Assembly (NCBI RefSeq): GCF_947507565.1
Contig: NC_089175.1
Coordinates: 5,259,733 to 5,323,732, forward strand
Direction of reading: 5' to 3'
From: Oscarella lobularis
Taxonomy: Eukaryota > Porifera > Homoscleromorpha > Homosclerophorida > Oscarellidae
DNA: 64,000 bases
The position numbers and the translations under genes were made by a program. This document shows positions 20,104-30,800 of the stretch, one piece after another (position 1 is the first letter of the stretch; each line of letters begins with the position of its first letter). Under the pieces are notes generated by a model that saw nothing but the letters and a program-made list of their open reading frames with translations, did no database searches and had not been told where the DNA came from.

Positions 20104-23100
20104 CTATTGTTCATTGGCCATCAGCAGGTCAGCTTCATTAGCTGCTAAAGAAGAGCACAACAGCTTTGGGTTGTCGCACGCTTTTGCACTTTTGCGTGGA
20201 GAAGCCAAAGCCAACTCACTTTGATCGATGGGTACAATCAGATCAAAGTGGTTTCTATAATGTTGTATCTCTATTCTATTGACGGGCAGCCTAATTAGCG
20301 CCGGAACAGTTATATCAAACCTCGGTTTGTATGTATTCCACGTCCACTCTTTACCCATCCATGTAAATATACTGACGTCAATTTGAAAAAGTGTTGCAGT
20401 TGCGTGGATTTCAGCTTGGGTTGCCCAAGCTCCTTCTTGTCGTAGTTTTGAAATGTGAGCTTCATATTCCGTGTTGCAGCAGAACATTTCAAAGACAGAC
20501 TGGTATTCTGCCATGAAATTAACAATCTGTAACCGAAGTGCCAAATGGTGATCTTCGGTTCCAAATGCTGCTTTCGACACTGTTCGAAAGTAGCAGTTTC
20601 CGTCTCCTACTATCGATTCTCGCTTGCGCCCCATTTGAAGCAGAAACGGATTCGGAGACGGTGGAGTAGTGGTCCGGCGTTTCTTTGCAGCCGGTGGTAA
20701 CGGCACACTTGTGCGGGCACGACTCGCACGTTTGCCTTTAGGTTTGGGAACAGGGGCTTTTTTAGCCGCTGTCTTAGTCACTTTGACCACACCAGTATCA
20801 ATTTTTTCCGTGTCTTTGTCATTGTCTGCGATCATTTTTTTGCTGTATGTGTGATCGCTATGCTCTTCTTTGTCAATTACTGATTCTTCATTTTCCAGAT
20901 GTTTAAAAAACTCTTTAATATCATCTGGAACAGTATCGTTGCTATTTCCGGCCAACGATTGAAACGTTTTTTCAGTGCGCCTAGCTAGACCGTCTAGGCG
21001 CTTGTCTTCGTTCAATCGCTGTTTATAGCTTTTTGATTTGCTCAAATTAGAAATTCGAGCGTAATCAAAGCCTTGAATTAGGCAATGATTAATATGACGC
21101 ACTCTGGAAAATCCCACGTATGTTATTCCAGGTGCAAATTCGCGCTTGCCTATGTCAATAACCGCACGATCTAGTGTGAGACCTTGCGATTTGTGCACGG
21201 TGACAGCCCATGCCAATTGAATTGGTAGCTGTCGCCGCTTGCATGAACTCTTTCTATTGCCCGTTGAACTGGGCCATGTGCGCTCGATTGGGCATATGGG
21301 AACGCAGCGTTCTCCGCCCCATGTCGGGCCGTCGTATTTGTCCATTTGAACAACGACAGCTGTTGGAAGTGCTGGCGGTTTTGCACCGGGTTGGTACAAA
21401 ATTGCCACTACATATCCCATCGATCCGTTGACCAAGCCCATCTCGGTCCAGAGATTCGATGTGAGCATAACACGCGCGCCTTCGCAAAGACGAACGCGTG
21501 CGTAAAGTCCGCCAGCGTCTTCTTCATTGGCATTTTTCGCCTCGGTGCAGTTGTGATCGGCGTTAATCACAGCCACCGGTTTGTTTGAATTCTTCAAGCA
21601 ATTGAAGTTGAACTCAGCTACATTCTCTCTGCACGCAAATAGCCGAACTGCATCGCGGAAAGACGTCTTTACGTCTCCCAGCTGATCGTGCCGTGCAAAG
21701 TTACGTGACATATACAGATCGTTCCAGTCCTCGTACGACGGGCAACCGTCGCGAAGCCTTTGCAAGGCGTCGCGAAACTTTATCTGTAGCTCGTCGTTAC
21801 CGGACTGGCGAATGATTTTCGTCAGCTGTACGACAACGTCAAACGTCATATACAGCTGACGGCCTTGATTAGTCGCGGATCCTTCGGTTGCCGCGCTTCG
21901 GTACAAAGGAGAGTCACCAACAGGTGGCAACTGTCCCATGTCTCCGAAAAATATTAGAGATATTCCACCGAACGACTCGCAAGCTCTCTGCGGCAGCGCT
22001 TGACAGAGGCGCCGGTGGATAAGTGACAGCTGATGCCGTCCCACCATCGACATTTCGTCGATGATCAAATATCGTACGTCTTCGAACCTCTCTTGCAGGT
22101 CTCTAAGAGAAGGTCCTTGAACGTCAGAAAATGACGTCTTCTGCGAAGGAATGCGTAGAAGCGAGTGGAGCGTTTGTCCACCAATATTAAATGCTGCAAC
22201 ACCAGTAGGTGCTGCAAGTATGCATTCGCTTCCGAGCATTTCCTTTATGCAATTTATTAGATATGACTTTCCGGTTCCAGCGGAACCGCAAACAATCATT
22301 CGAAGCGGCTTGCATTCGAAGCCGCTTTTTGTCAACTCGTTGTGGCTGCGAACAATATCGTACGCTAATTTCTGATTGCCTTGAAGAAGGCTTGAATCGG
22401 CAGCCGCAACGAGATCCTTTTTAGATGAAGTGCTTTTTTTACGCGCTTCCGTCACAAATTTTGGAGCCTCTGACAACGGTGGAAACTGCGCAAGTTTTTC
22501 CGACCAGTTGTAGTGAGCGAGATCTCCTTGATTAAACTCGGAATCTCTTGTGTCGTCCTCGTCAAAGTCATCGGCTGAATTGGGAGGACGGCACAATTTC
22601 ATCCAGTCATCTTGATCTCGGATCTTTTTCTGCCCAAGATCTTTCTCTTCGTCTTTCTGTGCCTTATTTGGATCTTCCTCTGTCTCTTCAAAAGGCATTT
22701 GAATATTGACTATTGATTCAATATCTTCCATCAGTTCAATTCTATTGACCAACTTCTTGCTGGCCGTTCGAATGAACTTTTTGAAAGCTTTTGTGGAAGG
22801 CAGAGGAATGGTTTCACCGTCTGTATCGGTAATCTCATTCTCTGCTTCCTCTTCTTCAATAGTCAAATGGTCCAGCTTACGAAAAGGTTTGAATTTCATC
22901 AACTGATAGTAACAGTACTTTTCGTACTGTTCCTTGTTTGACTTATTGCAAAGGATTCGCGGGGCTACACGAACGACTACAGACTTGTGTCTGCGCACTG
23001 TTTTACCCTTTGCGTTTATATAGTAGTCAGAGACGTAGTCCAGTAGACAAACGTCTTCAATTTCTACCGGACGTCTCATGTACTCTTCTATTACTGTTGG

Positions 23101-26100
23101 AAGCGTTGCAGTTCGCCCTGGCTTTGCAGCCGGATCGACTTCCCGCTTATTCTCTAAAAAGAGCGTTTTGAATTCGCGAGTAGACGTCACCAGCTTTTCG
23201 CCCATAATTAGATGGCAAGTTTCCTGTGCTGAATAGTCGCGCTCGCCAACGGTTTTCATAAGCAATTTGGAAACGACCTTTCGAGCCGGATCAGCCGTTG
23301 ACATTGTCTCTGTAATCATCTTAAACGTTTCCTTCAGCGTTGCTGATTGCGGCTCGCTTTTTGTTGCATATTTTGCGATATACTTACCGACAGCGTATGG
23401 GCTGACGATAACTTGCATGTCAACATTCGCTCGCCAACCTTCCAGCTGGAAGCGATTGTGACTGTTTACGCGAGGATCGTTGCGCTTGTGTTCTATCTCC
23501 GCCTCGGTATGTTGCTCCGGCTTTCCGAAAGGAGAAATTTCCAGTGTCGTTTCTTTTCTCAGCGTTTTTGGAAACCCGAAACGACACACGGACTCTCCAA
23601 TTAAATTTGTTTTAAGGCAAGTCGTTTGCTTGCACTCTGTGTGGCGCTCAACAGTGGCTATCAGGCGCTTGTAATCAGCGTCATGATCGCTAATGTCGGC
23701 CCACTTTTCATGGCACGGATGATTGCCTTTCTTTGTTTGCGGCATTTCTCCTTTGCCTTCTTCGTCGAAAGAAGGATTCATTGTCGACACAAGCCAATCG
23801 GCAAAGTCGACAATTTCTTGGCCTTCTTCCCTTAGAATCTCTTTCATTCTCTCTTCGTTTGGTTCATCGTCTTTGCCAAGTTGAAACTCGGGGTAATCCT
23901 TTATGCGACGAGTTATCTCTTCGCAATCAGGAGCATCCCGAATCCAACCGACGCCGTGCATGTGAGCACTGCCACGATGCTGGTATTCTATGCGAGCCCA
24001 ATAGTCTGTAAAGCAGTAGACGTTTGCCATAATATTATGCAAATAGTCAGTGGCTCGTTTAGTAAATAGCCAATCGGCTAGCATGGGATTGCTGTTCAGA
24101 GTTTCGTTTCGATCTCTATACTCTGCATGCAATTCCTCTGCCGTTTTATCCGGACTATAATGCGCTGCCAAATTGAAAAAGTCGGGCCAATGCAAATCAG
24201 CTGCGCTCAGAGTAAAAAAGCAGCTTGGCGAACCGAGCTTTTCCATCATAGCAAAAAGATTTTTCTTCTGCATGTTCCAATACTGTTTTGTACCGTGCAG
24301 ACTTTTGCCAAAGTGGACAATTTTGTTAGCAAAATGAGGAATTTTCTCCGACGTTTTTGTCATCTCTCGGAGTTCCTCAACGGTGAGGGCTGCATCGCTC
24401 GGATTTTGTTTGACAAAAACCCGAGCTGTTTCTAAGGCCCGCCACCTCATCATGGTATTCAGAGCAAAATACCTGAAACGCGGATGCCGAGCAAAACGCC
24501 CGTCTTTATACCGCATTATGTGTTTCAGGTATTCGCCCAACGTAACAGACCTTAATCGGGGACTACGGAAGTCTCCTGCTCCCGTTGGAAATAACGCCGG
24601 AAAGGCTTGCGTAAAGTAGCCTTCCGTCGTAAACTCACTAATAGGATTACTACCGTATGTGGGCCAGCTCATATGGTCCTGCTGGTCACCATTTTCCTTG
24701 GAGCTATCTCCTTTCTCTTCCACCTGTTCATCGGCAGACTTGTTTCCAAGACTGTCGATAAACTTATCAAGCTTTTGTCTTTCTGTTAGGTTTAATGCTG
24801 CGGAAGGCAAGACAGAATGCGAAAAGTGGACTGCATCGTCCTCGTCTTCATTCGTGTCTTTTGCCTCGTCAGCATTAGCACCAACAGGAGAAATATCTTC
24901 AAAGGAGGCATCGTCATTATCCGCTCTAATCACATGGAGATCTTCAAGTTCTCCATCTTCAGGAAGAGCTTCTAATGCCTCGGAATCTATCTCTATGTTC
25001 TCGTAATACTTGTTGTTTCTTTTCAAGTTTACGAGTGCCTCGAGAACTCGTTGTCGCCTTACGCGGAAGTCATTGACCTTACCGGAAGTGCGCGTCTGGC
25101 GAACAACGACCATACCCAAATTACTCTTTGTTCTAGGCAGACGGGTCAAAACCGACTGCACATTTTGGGGCAAATTTAGCACGTGACCACGGTATCCAAA
25201 TTGCCTTCCGGCCGGCAATCTGAAAATGTGCATCATTGGTGCTATTTGCGCTATGAGCATTTCTTCGACAACTGATAAATCCTTAAGAGGCGGTGGAACA
25301 CGCCCAGGATTCATGTTGTTGTCGGATGTAAGAAGGCCTACACAACCGTTTCCTTGGTCAGTTGTGCACTGCTTGCACATTTGTGTGCTGTACCTTATGT
25401 CTAAAGTGGGCCACGACTCCTCGCACGAAACACACGTATGGAAGGTTAGACCTTCCATGCGTTTGTGAAATGTGTCTAGGCGAGGATAATGTGCAGATGC
25501 AAATTCATCTTGCGTCGCCCACTCTTTCCAAAAAGGGACCCTTTCCTCGCCCATTTCACCTGATTTTTCACGAAGAGCAGCTTCCTGCCTCTTTCGTCGC
25601 TTTCTTTGCGCTTCCATATCGTTTCGAAACTGCTTTTCATTCGCAGTCACTTCTCGTCTTTTAGCCGACTTGCGCTTTGAATCAGCTAAAAGACGCTTTT
25701 GGCGTTCTTCCGGCGTTTCATTTTCTCTTCGAAGAGACTTCACCATAGCGCCACGTGACAGACGCTCTTTGCGCTCTTCTGGCGTTTCATTATCTCTTTG
25801 AAGAGACTTGCTAATGACGTCACGTGACAGACGCTCTTTGCGTTCTTCTGGCGTTTCAATATCTCTTTGAAGAGACTTGCTAATGGCATCACGTGACAGA
25901 CGCTCTTTGCGTTCTTCTGGCGTTTCAATATCTCTTTGAAGAGACTTGCTAATGGCGTCACGTGACAGACGCTCTTTGCGTTCTTCTGGCGTTTCAATAT
26001 CTCTTTGAAGAGACTTGCTAATGGCATCACGTGACAGACGCTCTTTGCGTTCTTCTGGCGTTTCAATATCTCTTTGAAGAGACTTGCTAATGGCGTCACG

Positions 26101-26892
26101 TGACAGACGCTCTTTGCGTTCTTCTGGCGTTTCAATATCTCTCCGAAAAGACTTGCTCATAGCGTCACGTGACAGACGCTCTTTGCGTTCTTCCGGCGTT
26201 TCACTATCTCTTTGCACGGAATTTCTAGCCGCGTTACGCGACAGACGCTCTTTGCGTTCTTCTGGCGTTTCATTATCTCTTTGGAGGGAATTTCTAGCAG
26301 CGGTACGCGACAGACGCTCTTGACGTTCTTCTGGCGTTTCTGCTCTTCTTTCTGCCTGGTGGCTTTCGGCGTCCTTCCTTCTGCGATCCAATGTCTCCTC
26401 GGACCTTTCGGAAGACCTCTTGCGACGCATTCTAAAGAGAGAATTGCATTTTTCGGTCTCGTTCTGCGCGTCAGACTGATTTAGACGATTAGATCGCCTT
26501 CGTTCGCGAGCGAGTCGACTTTGTCTTGAAGAGGGGGATTCCCCTGAAGCGCCTTCGTATTTGTGCGACTTTTCATTCGTAAGCGGCAGCAAAGCCTGCC
26601 GCATTGAAAAGTCGCATGCATTATTTGCCGAATAGGGCAAAAAAATCGGCGCGTGCCCACTCAAAGTGGGCGCGACGACCGATATCCCGTGAGGTGATTC
26701 AACCGCAAACGCATCATCAACGCGGAGCGGGATCAAGCCCACGCGATCGTTCGCACTTCGCGAAGCGATCGATTTGATGGTATCTTCATCGGAGACAGGA
26801 GGAGAAAAGCTGGTGTCATTCATTGATAAGCTGCGTGACGTCACAATGTAGAGGAGTTCGATGTTGCAAATTACAACGGCCCATGCAGCCAT
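20104..26892 (-). CDS. Helitron transposase: Rep (HUH) - Pif1-like helicase - OTU protease, intact
   Basis: One uninterrupted frame of 2,262 codons. An alternative Met at 26823 (MNDTSFS) may be the true start. Order: basic N-terminal region with ten 23-residue repeats (about residues 185-414); CxxC pairs (HTCVSCEESW, QMCKQC; about 490-520); Helitron-like N domain; Rep with FFTLSAADLHWPDFF, the HUH motif as EYQHRGSAHMHG, and the two-tyrosine motif YIAKYATK; helicase with Walker A GSAGTGKS, Walker B LIIDEMSM, FFGDMGQLPP and motif VI VTVHKSQGLTLD; and a C-terminal OTU-type cysteine protease with GDGNCYFR and a late HYRNHFDLIVP histidine. Animal Helitrons with OTU domains are known. All catalytic motifs visible are intact, so the copy is young or recently active. 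Confidence 0.93.
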   Translation of the reverse strand: MAAWAVVICNIELLYIVTSRSLSMNDTSFSPPVSDEDTIKSIASRSANDRVGLIPLRVDDAFAVESPHGISVVAPTLSGHAPIFLPYSANNACDFSMRQALLPLTNEKSHKYEGASGESPSSRQSRLARERRRSNRLNQSDAQNETEKCNSLFRMRRKRSSERSEETLDRRRKDAESHQAERRAETPEERQERLSRTAARNSLQRDNETPEERKERLSRNAARNSVQRDSETPEERKERLSRDAMSKSFRRDIETPEERKERLSRDAISKSLQRDIETPEERKERLSRDAISKSLQRDIETPEERKERLSRDAISKSLQRDIETPEERKERLSRDAISKSLQRDIETPEERKERLSRDVISKSLQRDNETPEERKERLSRGAMVKSLRRENETPEERQKRLLADSKRKSAKRREVTANEKQFRNDMEAQRKRRKRQEAALREKSGEMGEERVPFWKEWATQDEFASAHYPRLDTFHKRMEGLTFHTCVSCEESWPTLDIRYSTQMCKQCTTDQGNGCVGLLTSDNNMNPGRVPPPLKDLSVVEEMLIAQIAPMMHIFRLPAGRQFGYRGHVLNLPQNVQSVLTRLPRTKSNLGMVVVRQTRTSGKVNDFRVRRQRVLEALVNLKRNNKYYENIEIDSEALEALPEDGELEDLHVIRADNDDASFEDISPVGANADEAKDTNEDEDDAVHFSHSVLPSAALNLTERQKLDKFIDSLGNKSADEQVEEKGDSSKENGDQQDHMSWPTYGSNPISEFTTEGYFTQAFPALFPTGAGDFRSPRLRSVTLGEYLKHIMRYKDGRFARHPRFRYFALNTMMRWRALETARVFVKQNPSDAALTVEELREMTKTSEKIPHFANKIVHFGKSLHGTKQYWNMQKKNLFAMMEKLGSPSCFFTLSAADLHWPDFFNLAAHYSPDKTAEELHAEYRDRNETLNSNPMLADWLFTKRATDYLHNIMANVYCFTDYWARIEYQHRGSAHMHGVGWIRDAPDCEEITRRIKDYPEFQLGKDDEPNEERMKEILREEGQEIVDFADWLVSTMNPSFDEEGKGEMPQTKKGNHPCHEKWADISDHDADYKRLIATVERHTECKQTTCLKTNLIGESVCRFGFPKTLRKETTLEISPFGKPEQHTEAEIEHKRNDPRVNSHNRFQLEGWRANVDMQVIVSPYAVGKYIAKYATKSEPQSATLKETFKMITETMSTADPARKVVSKLLMKTVGERDYSAQETCHLIMGEKLVTSTREFKTLFLENKREVDPAAKPGRTATLPTVIEEYMRRPVEIEDVCLLDYVSDYYINAKGKTVRRHKSVVVRVAPRILCNKSNKEQYEKYCYYQLMKFKPFRKLDHLTIEEEEAENEITDTDGETIPLPSTKAFKKFIRTASKKLVNRIELMEDIESIVNIQMPFEETEEDPNKAQKDEEKDLGQKKIRDQDDWMKLCRPPNSADDFDEDDTRDSEFNQGDLAHYNWSEKLAQFPPLSEAPKFVTEARKKSTSSKKDLVAAADSSLLQGNQKLAYDIVRSHNELTKSGFECKPLRMIVCGSAGTGKSYLINCIKEMLGSECILAAPTGVAAFNIGGQTLHSLLRIPSQKTSFSDVQGPSLRDLQERFEDVRYLIIDEMSMVGRHQLSLIHRRLCQALPQRACESFGGISLIFFGDMGQLPPVGDSPLYRSAATEGSATNQGRQLYMTFDVVVQLTKIIRQSGNDELQIKFRDALQRLRDGCPSYEDWNDLYMSRNFARHDQLGDVKTSFRDAVRLFACRENVAEFNFNCLKNSNKPVAVINADHNCTEAKNANEEDAGGLYARVRLCEGARVMLTSNLWTEMGLVNGSMGYVVAILYQPGAKPPALPTAVVVQMDKYDGPTWGGERCVPICPIERTWPSSTGNRKSSCKRRQLPIQLAWAVTVHKSQGLTLDRAVIDIGKREFAPGITYVGFSRVRHINHCLIQGFDYARISNLSKSKSYKQRLNEDKRLDGLARRTEKTFQSLAGNSNDTVPDDIKEFFKHLENEESVIDKEEHSDHTYSKKMIADNDKDTEKIDTGVVKVTKTAAKKAPVPKPKGKRASRARTSVPLPPAAKKRRTTTPPSPNPFLLQMGRKRESIVGDGNCYFRTVSKAAFGTEDHHLALRLQIVNFMAEYQSVFEMFCCNTEYEAHISKLRQEGAWATQAEIHATATLFQIDVSIFTWMGKEWTWNTYKPRFDITVPALIRLPVNRIEIQHYRNHFDLIVPIDQSELALASPRKSAKACDNPKLLCSSLAANEADLLMANEQ
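25651..26340 (-). repeat. ten tandem 69-bp units inside the Helitron ORF (23-aa repeat ETPEERKERLSRD...)
   Basis: Unit boundaries every 69 bp from 26340 down to 25651. Each unit starts with ETPEER; most continue KERLSRDAISKS. Central units alternate between GGCATCACGTGAC and GGCGTCACGTGAC (plus strand), so the last expansion copied a 138-bp dimer. Strongly charged and probably helical. Confidence 0.92.
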
Positions 26893-26931
26893 CTCTATTA
26901 TCTATCTATGGTGCAGCTACGGCTCTTTGAT

Positions 26932-27110
26932 AATCGATCCTTCAGATCGCTTTTCGTTCGAGCGATCCTTCGGATCGTTTTTCGAGCGATCCTTCGGATC
27001 GCTTTTCCAGCGATCCTTTGGATCGCTCTTCGAGCGATCCTTTGGATCGCTTTTCCAGCGATCCTTCGAATCGCTTTTCGACCGCTTTTCGATCGCTTTT
27101 CGCATCGCTC
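26932..27110. repeat. GATC-rich minisatellite (about 24-bp unit)
   Basis: Repeats of GATCCTTCGGATCGCTTTTC followed by (C/G)AGC. GATCCTTCGGATC is itself nearly palindromic. Six to seven units with a few substitutions, decaying at the right end. It lies just upstream of the Helitron start, within its possible 5' region. Confidence 0.85.
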
Positions 27111-27164
27111 CAGTGTGACAGGGCGTTGATCCGGGTGTTCGACAGTCCGCTTGCGTCACAGATG

Positions 27165-27436
27165 CGGTTTTGATTGTGACGTCAGAGCTGGACAATCAAT
27201 ACCTTCGTTTTGTTTTGCCAACGCATTTATAGAAATAAAAATAGCACAGTGCAATTTAAAATAAGGTTTTTTAAACATTTTTTCTGTTTGTCATAGAAAA
27301 AACGCTTTTTTCGCGCCGTAAATCGCCTTTTTCGGGTCACCGTTTCGAGCCCTATGTCGCGCATGCGCTGTACGAAAAAACGGGTTTTTATGTTACGTCA
27401 CAATACCGAGCGTGACGAACAGACATACATACAGAC
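27165..27436 (+). repeat. interspersed repeat family II, third copy, left half
   Basis: Starts TTTTGATTGTGACGTCAGAG and runs to the beginning of the CAGA run (GAACAGACATACATACAGAC) where the 4.5-kb transposon begins. The right half is at 31972-32098. Confidence 0.85.
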
Positions 27437-27528
27437 GGCAGGACAGGACGGACTTCCAAACGCGCATGCTCTAAGAACAATCGAGTATTGGCCAATAGCA
27501 GCCGATCCATGTTACAACTCGCGTTCGA

Positions 27529-27557
27529 CGACGCCCCTTTGAAAGAAAGGGGCGTCG
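27529..27557. repeat. hairpin 1 near the left end of the 4.5-kb transposon
   Basis: CGACGCCCCTTT, loop GAAAG, then AAAGGGGCGTCG: a perfect 12-bp stem, 92 bp inside the left terminus. Confidence 0.85.
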
Positions 27558-27565
27558 GCTAAGGT

Positions 27566-27592
27566 GAGTTCGAGCGGGCTAAGCTCGAACTC
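27566..27592. repeat. hairpin 2 near the left end of the 4.5-kb transposon
   Basis: GAGTTCGAGC, loop GGGCTAA, then GCTCGAACTC: a perfect 10-bp stem, 8 bp after hairpin 1. Confidence 0.85.
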
Positions 27593-27874
27593 CCACAAAA
27601 TGAACACTTCTATGCATTAGCTTTCATATAGGCTTCACGCGTTTTTTTTTCGAGGGTACGCGTTTTGAGAAAAACGGGTTCGAAAATTATCGGTACGCGA
27701 TCTTCAGCTGTCGAACTGAGAAACGCTAGAAATAAATGAAAACATTCAAATTTCGCGCCTGCCAACGGTCGAAAACTGCGTAAATAGCAGCTGAAACCGA
27801 TCACACTGCGCATTTTTGCTCGTATCTCGCTCGCTTGCTCGATATTTTCTCGCTCGCTCGCTCGATCTCTCGCT

Positions 27875-30800
27875 ATGGCTCAAAACAACACTTACTCGTG
27901 CTTTTACGACCTTCCGCTAACTCGCTCTCGCTCTCGCCGTGCTTGTTTCAGACGGATCACGTCTTTTTCAGGACGAAAAGCTCGAGAACGCGGCTTCTTC
28001 GACGACGTCACCCTATGCGTTGAACACGCCCGGGTTGCCCTCGATAAATCCTCGAAGTGCTGCGTACTTTTTGATTCTTCTAGGTGTGATGGAAGTCTGC
28101 GGACGTGTTCTGAGAGGCTACTGCCCGTTCTCGACGATATTAGCGGCATCCCGGCGGCGTTCATCTGTCGACGTCACCACGACTCCATTGACTCACTACC
28201 GGAAGTTTCAACACACCCCCTGTATCGACCTCCACCAAAGCGGCAATCTGGAACGATTCAGGTCTGTGGCATACCTATTCATTTTTAGCTCATTTTAAGT
28301 ACAAATCCAGACTGATACCGAAAGTTCATCTGAAACCGCTGAGCTGCCGTGCGTTCAGGACCAGTTGTCAGCTGCGTGCCTCCAAGTACAGCAGCTGCTG
28401 TTTGAGAAAGAACAGCTGGCTCTAGAGGCGGCTGCAGAGAACGCACTTTCAGGTCAGAAAAAATCATGTATTTTGTACTCGAGGCATCTAATAAATACTA
28501 TTTTATATAGAAACAACTAGCCTGCAGCTCAATGACGCCCGCTGTGATATAAAACGACTTGAAGCAGAAAACGGTATAACAAAAATTATTGCATATAACG
28601 TTAGTGCATGCATATGCACTAACTATATATGCAGTAGAAATAAATTATTTGCGGCTGTAAGCTAATTTTCACATTAGCTGTGCTTCGAAGTCAGATTGCT
28701 TCATCTGCTGCTATTAACAGCAGTTTGACAGCAGAACTACATGCCACGAAGGCAGACAGAGGTAAAGACATTAATAATTAATTATGTCGCATAAATTGAA
28801 GCAAAAGTGATCTAGATGAAAAGACTCGTCAAATCCAACGCTTGAAAGAAGAAAGTGAACGAATAAAAACCGGTAAACTTTGTTTGATTGTCTTTCTCCG
28901 TTCTTCACTGCACCCATTAGAGTCGTTCCTTGGCTTAGTCAAATCATTCCAGGAAGCTTTTCGTCAGCACGTACCTAAAGAAGGAAAACTCTACAGTGCA
29001 ACGGAAATGGAAGCCTTTTGCGAAGAGCATTCCCCTGGATTGTTCAGCCTCCTTGAAAAAGCAATTACAAGCGACTATTCGCTTCAGATAGACTCCGAGA
29101 GACGAGCAGCTCTCCGGCAATCTCGAGTTGTTGGAGAGTTGCATCGCCTGGCGTATCTCGGCAACCAGGTATACCGAAAAATAAATGATTGTTAAAATGA
29201 AAATATTATTGATTTATTGGCAGCTTAATACAACCTTTGTAAACGACGTTGGTCTTCATTTGTCCCTATCTGGTTGCTCTGAAGCTGCTCTGGAATTCGG
29301 AAGGAGGCTTGGATTCTGTGGTCACCCTAAGACCATAAGAAGATTTCGAAGATCCCTAGCAGATGATAATAGGCGTCTTGTCAACGCTCGCTTGAAAACG
29401 GCCTTGGACAATGACCATCTAGCACTGCTTGTTGTGGACGACTTTCATAGTATCCACTCAGTGCAACGTCCAACATCGTCAGAAACGTCTCGGGCGTTCC
29501 ACTTTGCTACAGCAATAACTGATATCCATTCAACTATACCCGGTCTTACTGTGCAAGGCAATGCTTCTGCTATCCATTATTGTCCTTCGGAAAATTTCCC
29601 AAGAGGGGGGATAGCAATCGCTCATGTCGGAGAACATTTTCTTGAAAATCTTCCTGACCTCATGGCAAGCACGTGGCTATCAGTATTGCCATCGTCATTC
29701 AGGCATCTAAACACAAGGGACATACAGTCATCGCTTGAAGACCAAAGGTTTTAAAACTGTTCAGGTTAAGAATTTGATTTGACTTCTTGTTCAGGTGCTA
29801 TGTGACTCCTTCTCAGAGGGAGCTCGATAGCCTCAAAAGCTGCTGCTTGCTGAGCGAAACTGAGCAAAATCTCAAAAGTCTAGGTGACTACAAGGCGGCT
29901 GTAGAAAATGCTATCGATTTATACCCAGCATTAAAAAGGTATTACAGAATAGAACTAAATCAATAAATTAAAATGTTTATAGAGGATTTATAGGTACCTA
30001 GACAATAAGGTGATGCCATCTCTGGGAGACTATCCAACTTTCTATTTCCTAAAAAAGATGGTAGCTCAGGTAAGCTAAAGCAAACATTTAAATAATTTTT
30101 TACATGCTTGTAACTAATTAATTAAACCCGCATAATTTAATAACTATAATAAAAAGATCTGACAGCGTCTTACTTTAGTGCAAAGAAGAAGCTTCAATCC
30201 TTTCTCTTTTGCCAATGCTGGGTCCGTTCCATATTTATATCAATAGCATGGAAAATCTGATAAGCCTTTATCACCCTATATTTTCCGGTAAACCAATCAT
30301 TAGCAAGGTAGAATATTGTAGAATTTAATGTGTCTCATAATATAGCACTTTATAAACATCTTTTTGGCGAAAGAAAAATACTTCCTCGCAAACCGCAATT
30401 TCACAGGATGACAACACTCATTGCATCTCTATTTGGCGGTTGGTTGATGGTGCGAGAGGATGTCATCGGTGTTTTCGGTATTTGCAAGGATATTGAGTAC
30501 CTTTTACTGAGGTACTTGCTCGACGACCTGGTGCCTCTTGTTTTCTACTTCTACGCCACAATACACAAAGGATCGCGCTATGAATTGTGGCAGAAAGCTA
30601 CATTACGGCTGGCTATAATGTTTATCGGACAACAGAGGCACAACTACAATAAGGCTATGCTAGCGACATTGAGTGATCATCTTTACCATGAAATGATCAT
30701 ACCTGAATACAAGAGCACCTTCTCGTCGTATATGAATATTTTTTCGGAAAAAAAGGTGGAAACCTTTCACTCGTTGTTGCGAATGCAATGTCCTTCTTGG

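Noticed and set aside
20040-20104. Definite 3' terminus of the Helitron
   Set aside because: The 10-bp hairpin is convincing but a CTRR end followed by T is not where expected; without other copies the end cannot be fixed.
25740-26135. 131-codon minus-strand ORF with MKRQKNAKSVCHV repeats
   Set aside because: A shifted frame of the 69-bp Helitron repeat array; useful only because it shows the alternating T/M residue pattern of the dimer.
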